A stretch of 43,892 nt of DNA from Acidimicrobiia bacterium (lineage in GTDB: Bacteria; Actinomycetota; Acidimicrobiia; Acidimicrobiales; Aldehydirespiratoraceae): contig JAGWAO010000009.1 in NCBI GenBank assembly GCA_021296315.1, forward strand, positions 1-43,892. Reading direction: 5' to 3'. How positions within the stretch are numbered: the stretch's first letter is position 1; every line of letters begins with the position of its first letter. A program made the position numbers and the translations under genes. The notes under the pieces are model-generated. The model was not told where the DNA came from, did not search any database, and worked only from the letters and a program-made list of their open reading frames with translations. Shown in pieces: positions 7,980 through 14,360 of the stretch.

Positions 7980-9161
7980 CTAGTTGACGAACCGGTTGGA
8001 GATCACCGTCGAAGCGTCGACTGAGTCCGTGAGGATGCCGAGCTCGGTGGCCTGGTCGGCCACATCCTGGATTGTCGGCACGTCGCACCAACCCATTCCG
8101 TTCTCGGCGACCCCGGGACCGTTGGTCTGCATCTGGATGCGGTAGTCGATCACCGCGAGGTTGCGATCCATGTTGTCGGCGCCGACCGCGTAGCGGGAGC
8201 CGATCTCAGCCGCAGCCTCAGGGTTCTCCTGGATCCAAACCTTGGCCTTCTCCAGAGCATCGATGAAGCGGGCTACACCGTCCTCGTTCTCATCGACCCA
8301 GCTCCGGTTGGAGAAGTACACGTCGTTAGGGCCTGGCACCTGCGTGTACTGCCAGATCTCGTAGTCGTCGATCTGGTCCTCGGGGATGCCGCCCGCCTCG
8401 AGCAGGGCCCAGTTGATGGAGCCCCATGTCGACGCGGCCTGGGCGTTCCCGCTCAGCAAGGCCTCTCCGAAGGCGATACCGGTGGCCGCGAAGGTCACGT
8501 CGTCCTCGGTGACGCCGTTGTCCGCGAGCAACAGCGCGGCGTACCACTTGCTGGTGGAGGCCTGCGACGTCACCGCGACGGTCTTGCCCTCCAGGTCCGC
8601 CGGCGACTCGATGCCGGCTGCGGTGTTGACCAGCATGGTCATCCAGTTCTGCGTGTACGGGCAGTAGATCCCCTCGAGTTCGGCGCCCGCGATCGTGGCG
8701 AAGAAGCCGGACAGGGCGTCGGCCATGGCGATGTCGGCGTTGCCAGCGACAAGCTGCTTCACGGCGTCACCAGCGCCGGCTCCCGGAAGCTGTTCAAGGG
8801 CCACGCCTGCTTCCGCGAAGTAGCCGTTCTCCTCGGCCACATACAGGTCGATGAAGTCGATGAACTTGCCTCCACCCCACGTGACCAGCCGGATGTCGAT
8901 CGGCTCGGGGGGAGCCGCGGGCTCTGGCTCTGGCTCAGCCGCTGGTTCCGGTTCCGGCTCGGGCTCAGCTGCAGGCTCGGGCTCGGGCTCAGCCTCAGCC
9001 GCTGGTTCCGGTTCCGGCTCGGGCTCCTCAGCGGGTGCCGGGGCCGGGGCCGCGGGCTCTTCGTCGTCTCCACAGGCCGTGAACAGCAAGGCCGCGGCCA
9101 ACGGCACCGCCAGCCAGCGCAGCCGGCGCAGTCCCGTGGACCGATTCGTGGTCTCGTTCAT
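7980..9161 (-). CDS. Lipoprotein substrate-binding protein of an NMT1/THI5-type ABC importer
   Basis: 393 residues. A lipoprotein signal peptide (RWLAVPLAAALLFTAC) ends at a lipobox Cys at position 30, so the protein should be anchored outside the membrane. Residues 31 to about 86 are a low-complexity linker of Glu-Pro and Ala repeats, probably a spacer. The rest is a periplasmic-binding fold of the NMT1/SsuA-like kind (IRLVTWGGGKFIDFIDLYVAEENGYF, KQLVAGNADIAMADA, GKTVAVTSQASTSKWYAA). The ATG at 9161 has an ideal GGAGGGAG site 6 nt upstream. It is the first gene of the importer, LLM and enamidase operon and is divergent from a GntR regulator, which is its likely controller. Confidence 0.92.
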   Translation of the reverse strand: MNETTNRSTGLRRLRWLAVPLAAALLFTACGDDEEPAAPAPAPAEEPEPEPEPAAEAEPEPEPAAEPEPEPEPAAEPEPEPAAPPEPIDIRLVTWGGGKFIDFIDLYVAEENGYFAEAGVALEQLPGAGAGDAVKQLVAGNADIAMADALSGFFATIAGAELEGIYCPYTQNWMTMLVNTAAGIESPADLEGKTVAVTSQASTSKWYAALLLADNGVTEDDVTFAATGIAFGEALLSGNAQAASTWGSINWALLEAGGIPEDQIDDYEIWQYTQVPGPNDVYFSNRSWVDENEDGVARFIDALEKAKVWIQENPEAAAEIGSRYAVGADNMDRNLAVIDYRIQMQTNGPGVAENGMGWCDVPTIQDVADQATELGILTDSVDASTVISNRFVN

Positions 9162-9253
9162 GATGGTCTCCCTCCGGTATTGAGACTGGCAAACTCTATA
9201 TGAAATCATCAATCGGATGTCAACTCCGCGCGTCTGTGGCATGATGGGGCGCT
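9162..9253. promoter_or_regulatory. Divergent promoter/operator region of the importer operon and gntR-type gene
   Basis: 92 bases between divergent starts. An unusually AT-rich stretch (9193-9213, CTCTATATGAAATCATCAATC) lies in otherwise GC-rich sequence and is the best place for the operon -10 and the regulator's operator. CATGAT at 9240-9245, 8 nt before the GTG of the regulator, could be a weak leaderless -10 box. I cannot see a clean palindrome for the regulator. Confidence 0.45.
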
Positions 9254-9931
9254 GTGAGCTCATTCGAGAGGCCGAAGACCGCTCAGGAAGCCGTGCTCGC
9301 GGAGATCCGCGAGCAACTCCTCGACGGCCGGCTCGCGCCGGGTGGGTCCATCCGCCCGGACGCATTGGGCGACGAGCTCGGAGTGTCAGCCGTGCCCGTG
9401 CGAGAAGCGCTGCGGATCCTCGAAGGCGAGGGCCACGTTCACTACCGACCCCACCGGGGCTACGTGGTGGCGACCCTCGATGTGGACGACCTGATCGAGA
9501 TATACCGGATCCGGGAACTCCTCGAGACCGAGGCCGTGGGCCGAGCCATCCCGCGGCTGCGGGGCGACACGGTGGCCCGCCTGCGTGAGGTCGTCCGCGA
9601 GATGGACGCGGTGCAGGACGACGTCATCTCCCTGACCGCGGTGAACCGGTGGTTCCACTTCACCCTGTTCGAGGCGGCGGAGATGCCCCAGTTGGTGCGA
9701 GTCCTGCGGATCCTGTGGGACTCCTCGGACCGCTACCGCCTGCGCTACCTGATGTCGCCCGAGAACCGCCAGCTCGTGCACGAACAGCATCGGAGGATGA
9801 TGCAGGCCGTCGCCGACAGGGATGTCGAGACGTTCATCGACGAGAGCCAGAAGCATCGGGCCCACGCCATTGCGGCGCTCGCCGAGGCGTTCGCGGTGGA
9901 CGAGATCGAGGTCGAGCAGAAGACCGCCTGA
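9254..9931 (+). CDS. GntR-family transcriptional regulator with FCD ligand domain
   Basis: 225 residues. An N-terminal winged helix occupies residues about 8-75 (AEIREQLLDGRLAPGG, then LGVSAVPVREALRILEGEG, the classic GntR recognition helix). An all-helical FCD domain follows (IYRIRELLETEA, NRWFHFTLFEAAEM, HRRMMQAVADRD), including the His residues that bind metal in this domain. FCD regulators usually respond to a carboxylate or pathway intermediate. The gene is divergent from the importer, LLM and enamidase operon and 92 bases from it, so it most likely controls that operon. It starts at GTG without a clear ribosome site. Confidence 0.92.
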   Translation: MSSFERPKTAQEAVLAEIREQLLDGRLAPGGSIRPDALGDELGVSAVPVREALRILEGEGHVHYRPHRGYVVATLDVDDLIEIYRIRELLETEAVGRAIPRLRGDTVARLREVVREMDAVQDDVISLTAVNRWFHFTLFEAAEMPQLVRVLRILWDSSDRYRLRYLMSPENRQLVHEQHRRMMQAVADRDVETFIDESQKHRAHAIAALAEAFAVDEIEVEQKTA

Positions 9932-9948
9932 CATCGAGCGGCTCAGGC
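9926..9948. terminator. Small inverted repeat between convergent genes
   Basis: GCCTGA (9926-9931) and TCAGGC (9943-9948) flank an 11-base loop exactly at the convergent stops of the GntR gene and the DUF1185 gene. With a 6-bp stem it is weak, and any terminator role is tentative. Confidence 0.3.
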
Positions 9949-10512
9949 CGGGGCCCGGTCGAGGTCCCGGTCCCCTATCCGCGGGAAGGGCCGGCTGCGG
10001 CTGGCCCCGGCGATCGCCACCACCACCTCATCGGCGCGGGGAGCGTCGGCGATCGCAGTCTGGGCGGTGTGGTAGTGGGACCGCCTCAGCATCTCGTCCT
10101 TGTGGACCATGGGCACGACGATCGGCGCGCCCGGGGCCCCCCGGGTGTTGGTGAACACCAGCGTGCTGGATGCATCGACCCGGGTGCGGATCGGATCGCC
10201 GAACATCAGCGTGTGGACCATGGCGTTGGCGTGCTCGATCTCGCCGTCGACTCCCACCACCGAGGACTTGCCGTAGGCCTCCACCGCGTCGGGCGAGCCG
10301 AGTGCGTCCACGAGGCGGCCGGCCAGGAGCGCTCCGAGGTCGTGGGCGAATCCCACGATGTCCGGATGCAGATCCTCGACGAAGGGGCGTCCGGCCCATG
10401 GATTGGGCATCACCGCGGCCACGATCACGGTCGTCAGGGGAGGCTCGACTGCACGCCCGCCCTCCACGCGGATCTCCTCGGTCGCGACATGGATCTTGCG
10501 GATCTGGTTCAC
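9943..10512 (-). CDS. DUF1185 (amino acid synthesis, AA_synth) family protein
   Basis: 189 residues and complete. Typical blocks are IRKIHVATEEIRVEGGRA, VMPNPWAGRPFVEDL, DAVEAYGKSSVVGVDGEIEHA, TNTRGAPGAPIVVPMVHKDE and RSHYHTAQTAI. The family has a crystal structure but no settled function. It is often found in clusters for degradation of N-containing compounds. It starts at GTG and overlaps by 4 bases (GTGA) the end of a tiny upstream ORF created by a duplication of its own start region. It follows the ThDP enzyme on the same strand, so the two are probably one transcript. Confidence 0.85.
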   Translation of the reverse strand: MNQIRKIHVATEEIRVEGGRAVEPPLTTVIVAAVMPNPWAGRPFVEDLHPDIVGFAHDLGALLAGRLVDALGSPDAVEAYGKSSVVGVDGEIEHANAMVHTLMFGDPIRTRVDASSTLVFTNTRGAPGAPIVVPMVHKDEMLRRSHYHTAQTAIADAPRADEVVVAIAGASRSRPFPRIGDRDLDRAPA

Positions 10513-10587
10513 CGGTTTGCGGCCGTCGGGGCTGGTGCGCTCGGCTTCGAAGTCGCGACATGCATCTTGCGGATCTGGTTCACCGGT
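10481..10587 (-). repeat. Duplicated start region of the DUF1185 gene
   Basis: A 36-base segment occurs at 10481-10516 and 10552-10587 with one mismatch and a period of 71. On the minus strand it contains the GTG and the first ten codons of the DUF1185 gene. The upstream copy sits just after the stop of the ThDP-enzyme gene. Confidence 0.9.
10509..10583 (-). CDS. 24-codon mini-ORF made by duplication of the DUF1185 start
   Basis: Reads from GTG at 10583 as VNQIRKMHVATSKPSAP and ends in TGA at 10509-10511, overlapping the real DUF1185 GTG as GTGA. It begins 5 bases after the ThDP-enzyme stop. The first ten residues repeat the DUF1185 N terminus with one change. It is unlikely to have its own function, but ribosomes finishing it would be placed on the real start. 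Whether it is translated is unknown. Confidence 0.4.
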   Translation of the reverse strand: MNQIRKMHVATSKPSAPAPTAANR

Positions 10588-10588
10588 C

Positions 10589-12253
10589 CTACCGGCCCAT
10601 CAGGTCGATCTTGCGCTGCTCGATCTTGCTGCGCAGGGGCGGGAACACCTCTTCGGGATCGATGGAGACGGCGAGAAGCGCCGGCCCTCCCTCAGACAGG
10701 GCCCACTCGAACGCTCGGTCGAGGTCGGCCTCGTCGCTGACCGTGCGAGCCGCAACACCGAAGGCTCGTGCGACTGCGGCGAAATCGATGGATCCCAGGC
10801 GCACGTAGTGGTCCTCGCCGTACATTGCCTCGGCCTGGTGACGGAGGATTCCGAGGGCGCCGTCAACGAAGACGACCGCCACCAACGGCAGCCCCAAGTC
10901 CTGGGCCACGACGAGTTCGCCCATCGTGTGTACGAAGCCCCCGTCACCGGCGATGGCTACCGCCGGCGTGCCGGGCAGGGCCACCGCGGCTCCGATGGCA
11001 GCCGGAAGGCTGAATCCCATGGCGTCGAACTCGCAGGACTGGAGCAGGCCTTCAGGTCGGCTCACGTCGAGCTGCTCGCACACCCACAACCGGTGGTTCC
11101 CGATGTCGGCCGACACCACCGCTCCGTCCGGCATCGCCCCGTTCAGCGCGGCGATCACTGAGGCCGCGCTCAGGCCACGAGCCGGATCATTCTGCGGCGG
11201 CGTGCGATGTGGCCTCCGGGTGAACCACGGCTCACGCCGGGCCACCCGGCCGGCGACAGCCCCCAGCACCGCCCCGGCGCGGCCGACGATCCCCTGGTCG
11301 ACCCGATAGACCCGGTTGATCTGCGAGGAGTCCGCGTCGATCTGCACGATCTGCGCGTCATCAGCGAACAGGCCGGCGCGCCAGCCGAACGTCGTCTGCT
11401 CGCCGAGCGCGCACCCGGCGACGACCACGAGGTCAGCCGTGCCAATGGCGTCCCGGGCGGCCTCGGTGCCGTAGAAGCCGAGCATGCCGACGCTGCGCGG
11501 ATGGTTGGTGGAAATGCTCCCAATGCCGGAGCGACTGGTCGCAACGGGAGCGCCGAGCCCCTCGGCCAGCCCGGCGAGGGCGGCGCTGCCGGCGCTGCGG
11601 AGCACGCCGTGACCCGCCAGGACGGCCGGGCGCCGGGCGCGCCCGAGGCGCTCGACGAGTTCGTCGACGGTCGATGCGGCCGGAGCCGCCGCCGCGTCGG
11701 CTACGGGCGCCAGCGGTTCGGCGGGCCTCGCGGTGTCGGCCTGGAGGTTCTGGGGCAGCGCGATGTGCACCGGGCCGGGCCGTCCGCACGCGGCGAGCTG
11801 CAGCCCGGTGGCAATGAGGTTGGGGACCTCATCGAGCGAGGCGGCCTGCACGGAGCGCTTGCAGAACGGCGCGAACAGCCCGACGTTGTCGCAGTGCTGC
11901 AAGATGTTGCGGTGGACGTAACGCCTGTCGACCTGTGCGGTGAGAACCAGCAGCGGAATCGAGTCGGCCTGGGCGTTGGCAACCGATGTGACCAGGTTGG
12001 TGGCACCCGGTCCGGGAGCGCCGGACAACACGACGCCGGGCTTGCCGCTGGCCAGCGCGTAGCCCGATGCCATGTACCCGGCTCCCTGCTCGTGACGGGC
12101 CGGAATCACCGTCGAAGTGCCGGAACTGCCGAGTTCGTGATACGTGGGGAGGAAGTGCCCGCCCGCCACCGTGAACAGCGTGTCGATCCCCGCGGTACCG
12201 ATCGCTTCCGCCATGATGCGGCGTCCTTGTAGGTCGGCCGAGGCTTCAGACAT
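10589..12253 (-). CDS. Thiamine-diphosphate-dependent enzyme, acetolactate synthase-like
   Basis: 554 residues with the three domains of this superfamily. The N-terminal pyrimidine-binding domain carries the catalytic Glu in ARHEQGAGYMASGYA, the central domain follows, and the C-terminal pyrophosphate-binding domain has GDGGF at 436-440. Such enzymes cleave or join 2-oxo acids. The metal-ligand Asn, normally in FNDGALG, is Val here (V463, codon GTT at 10865-10867), which could weaken Mg-ThDP binding. It starts at ATG with GGGATGGAG upstream. A TATATGAT box is seen about 30 bases further up. It probably leads a transcript with DUF1185. The true substrate is not visible. Confidence 0.85.
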   Translation of the reverse strand: MSEASADLQGRRIMAEAIGTAGIDTLFTVAGGHFLPTYHELGSSGTSTVIPARHEQGAGYMASGYALASGKPGVVLSGAPGPGATNLVTSVANAQADSIPLLVLTAQVDRRYVHRNILQHCDNVGLFAPFCKRSVQAASLDEVPNLIATGLQLAACGRPGPVHIALPQNLQADTARPAEPLAPVADAAAAPAASTVDELVERLGRARRPAVLAGHGVLRSAGSAALAGLAEGLGAPVATSRSGIGSISTNHPRSVGMLGFYGTEAARDAIGTADLVVVAGCALGEQTTFGWRAGLFADDAQIVQIDADSSQINRVYRVDQGIVGRAGAVLGAVAGRVARREPWFTRRPHRTPPQNDPARGLSAASVIAALNGAMPDGAVVSADIGNHRLWVCEQLDVSRPEGLLQSCEFDAMGFSLPAAIGAAVALPGTPAVAIAGDGGFVHTMGELVVAQDLGLPLVAVVFVDGALGILRHQAEAMYGEDHYVRLGSIDFAAVARAFGVAARTVSDEADLDRAFEWALSEGGPALLAVSIDPEEVFPPLRSKIEQRKIDLMGR

Positions 12254-12382
12254 TGGATCTCCATCCCGAAAGCGGCACCAGTATCATATAGTCGATCAAA
12301 TACAGGACTGACCAAGAATCGGCCGCTGCAACTGCTCGATCGCTCATGGAGCCAGCCGACGAATCGTTTACACTGCCCCCAC
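12254..12382. promoter_or_regulatory. Divergent promoter region between ThDP enzyme and nucleotidase-like gene
   Basis: On the minus strand TATGAT (complement of 12282-12287) is a good -10 for the ThDP gene, with an AT-rich stretch GTATCATATAGTCGATCAAA around it. On the plus strand TACACT at 12369-12374 ends 8 nt before the ATG at 12383, another leaderless-type spacing. GTAT and ATAC flank 12281-12303 but do not form a longer palindrome. Confidence 0.45.
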
Positions 12383-13000
12383 ATGACGCCGCCATCATCC
12401 TCTAATTCAAGCGCCCCGACCGTGGCCGTGACCATGGACGGAGTAATCGCAAACTGGGTCAAGGGCCTGCGAGCCCATGTAGCCGCCCGCCACGCGGTCG
12501 CCGACCGCCAGTTGGCGTTGAACGTCTCCTGGGATCTGTCGGAATGGGGCGTAGAGGACCCCGCAGCGACGATCCGCGAGTTCCTGCTGTCCCCGATGTC
12601 GGGACGGCTCAAGCTCGTCGAAGGCGTAGAGGGCGGCATTGCCGCGCTCCAATCGGCCGGTTTCAGGGTCCTCGCCGTTACCAGGCGCGACCATATGGTC
12701 GGTGACAATCCCGACGACCAGACGAAGACCCGCGAGATCGCCCGCCAGTGGTTCGCCGGTCAGCCGCAGCTCGCCATCGACGAGGACGACCTCGTGTTCA
12801 CGGAGGATCCGGTCGCGGTTGGCGCCGATGTCTGGGTGGACGACGCGCCCCGGCGGGTGAGGCGACTGGCGGAGGCCGACAAGCCCGTGTGGCTGCTGCC
12901 GCAGCCGTGGAACCGGTCGGTCATGCAGAGCGAGGGCGTGATGGTGCTGTTCGACGGCTGGGACTCGGTAGCCGATCTGATCGCCGCTCACTCCACCTGA
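12383..13000 (+). CDS. HAD-superfamily 5'(3')-deoxyribonucleotidase-like protein lacking the nucleophile
   Basis: 205 residues resembling the NT5C-type deoxyribonucleotidases. Motif I should read DMDGV; here it is VAVTMDGVIANW, so the nucleophilic Asp is Thr (T17, codon ACC) while the second, acid-base Asp (D19) remains. Motif II may be the Thr in LAVTRRD. The motif III/IV region, VDDAPRRVRRLAEADKPVWLLPQPWNR, closely follows the family. With no nucleophile it is unlikely to be an ordinary phosphatase; it could be a binding or regulatory protein. It is monocistronic and starts at ATG without a ribosome site. Confidence 0.65.
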   Translation: MTPPSSSNSSAPTVAVTMDGVIANWVKGLRAHVAARHAVADRQLALNVSWDLSEWGVEDPAATIREFLLSPMSGRLKLVEGVEGGIAALQSAGFRVLAVTRRDHMVGDNPDDQTKTREIARQWFAGQPQLAIDEDDLVFTEDPVAVGADVWVDDAPRRVRRLAEADKPVWLLPQPWNRSVMQSEGVMVLFDGWDSVADLIAAHST

Positions 13001-13085
13001 AGCACGCTTGCTCCAAGCCTCGGCGCCGGCGACAGCCCGGCTGGAAGGGATCCCCGCCGGTCCTGTGCCGTAACGGCCCATCCAT

Positions 13086-13135
13086 GAGCGGTGTCACACC
13101 CGCTCCCCATACTCGCGACGAGCGCTGATCGCTCG
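13086..13135. other. Two small hairpins in the gap after the nucleotidase-like gene
   Basis: The 193-base gap 13001-13193 holds no gene. GAGCGGTGTCACACCCGCTC at 13086-13105 can fold (GAGCGG with CCGCTC) and resembles the outer edge of core 1 of the dispersed repeat (GCGGTGTCACTCCCGCTC in copies D and E), so it may be a remnant. CGAGCG/CGCTCG at 13119-13135 forms a second 6-bp stem. Either could end transcription of the gene that stops at 13000. Confidence 0.35.
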
Positions 13136-13193
13136 CCTCGCAGCCCGGGACAACGGGCCGCCTGCACTCCGCAAGGCGAAAGGCCCCGGTCCC

Positions 13194-14123
13194 ATGTATC
13201 CCCATCATCGGATCCTCCCCTATTCCTCCAGGCTCGACGACGGCCGCTGGGTGGAGCACGAGCACCCAGGCGGCGCCGCGTCGGTGGCAGGAAGTGCCCG
13301 AGCGAATGAGACGGGCAAGGATCCACTGCTGCTGGATCTCGCTTCTTGCGCCCTGGACCTGCCCAACGGCGGGGCCGTTCTGGCCACAAGCACAGGAGCG
13401 AGAGCCCCGGTTGATCCCCCCGCCGGTGGCGGGCTTGCGCTCATCGGCCTCAGATGCCCGCCGGAGACCCTTGCGGTGGCCGCCACTGCCTGGTGCGAGA
13501 CGCGGTGGCCCGACGGCTGCCGGCGCAGCGGCGCATTGGCGTGGTCGGTCGATCGGCAGGGCCGCTCGTTGGCAATGTTTCGCGAGCGGGGAGCCGATGA
13601 TGCGGAAGTTCTGTCCACGGTCGCGGGAAGCCTGCTCGACGGGGGCCTCCGCGCCCTGGGGCAACCCACAGCGCCGTGCTCCTCCCCCACCGTGTGGTTC
13701 CCCGACGGCGTGTTCCTGCAGCGAGTGTCGAGGCTGCTTGACGAGCGCGGCGCATTGTGTAGGCGCCGCCCGTTGACCTGGGACAGGGTCTCGCTGCTCT
13801 ACCCGCTCAATGTCGTGGGCAAGCCGCTCTCGGCCTGCGTCACCCGACACCTGAGACATGGCTTCCACGAGCGGAACACGTGGTCGTCGCTGCGCCGTGG
13901 AGTCGTCGAGCAACCCGCCTCGGCTCCAGCGATCCTGCCCGGTCTTGCCCCGGCAGTCGCGGACTGGCTCGACGACGGCTCGTTCGCCCGTTGGGTGCTG
14001 AGCCGAGTCTCGGACGCTCCCAGCACTCTGGAGTGGCTGTGCGGACGTGTCCACGACAGCCTGGTGCATGCCCTCTCGGCCGCGCTGGGAGATGTGACCG
14101 GTCCGGGCGGAGCAGTCGAATGA
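13194..14123 (+). CDS. Hypothetical protein
   Basis: 309 residues, not recognised. The frame has balanced composition and GC-rich third positions, and its strand agrees with its neighbours, so I take it as coding rather than the long antisense frame opposite. Features seen are a Cys in ALIGLRCPPETLAVAATAW, a region LAWSVDRQGRSLAMFRERG that could be a beta sheet, a Trp- and Leu-rich C-terminal half (WLDDGSFARWVLSRV), and no signal peptide or membrane segment. A GAAAGG stretch about 10 nt before the ATG could be the ribosome site. Repeat copy B follows about 60 bases downstream. No function is assigned. Confidence 0.6.
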   Translation: MYPHHRILPYSSRLDDGRWVEHEHPGGAASVAGSARANETGKDPLLLDLASCALDLPNGGAVLATSTGARAPVDPPAGGGLALIGLRCPPETLAVAATAWCETRWPDGCRRSGALAWSVDRQGRSLAMFRERGADDAEVLSTVAGSLLDGGLRALGQPTAPCSSPTVWFPDGVFLQRVSRLLDERGALCRRRPLTWDRVSLLYPLNVVGKPLSACVTRHLRHGFHERNTWSSLRRGVVEQPASAPAILPGLAPAVADWLDDGSFARWVLSRVSDAPSTLEWLCGRVHDSLVHALSAALGDVTGPGGAVE

Positions 14124-14181
14124 AGCGCTCGCTGCGAACCCGCGAGGCGATCTCGGGCCGCATCCATTCGGGCACCGGACA

Positions 14182-14272
14182 AGAGGCCGAGCGTATAGGC
14201 GCACGAATCTGGCCCATACGGGCGAGGCCGTGGCCCGAGCGGCCCGTGAGCGAAGCGTACAAGAGCGGGAAT
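14182..14272 (-). repeat. Dispersed composite repeat, copy B
   Basis: Core 2 (AGAGGCCGAGCG, 14182-14193) comes first and core 1 (14222-14272, GCGAGGCCGTGGCCCGAGCG then AAGAGCGGGA) second. It follows the hypothetical gene that stops at 14123 and precedes a plus-strand gene at 14361. Confidence 0.85.
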
Positions 14273-14346
14273 GGCGCCCTTGCGGGGCGACCGGCTTGCA
14301 TCAATCCGCGCCCGCTCCAAGTGAATCGGGCCTTGGGGCGCGCCGT

Positions 14347-14352
14347 TATGCT
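14347..14352 (+). promoter_or_regulatory. Putative -10 box of a leaderless promoter
   Basis: TATGCT fits TANNNT and ends 8 nt before the GTG at 14361. No ribosome site is present between box and start. Confidence 0.45.
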
Positions 14353-14360
14353 GGCCGGTC

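Noticed and set aside
12921..14204. A 427-codon minus-strand frame covering the hypothetical gene.
   Set aside because: Composition is Arg/Gly/Ala-heavy with no domain, and it overlaps the end of the nucleotidase-like gene. The plus-strand frame has better amino-acid balance.
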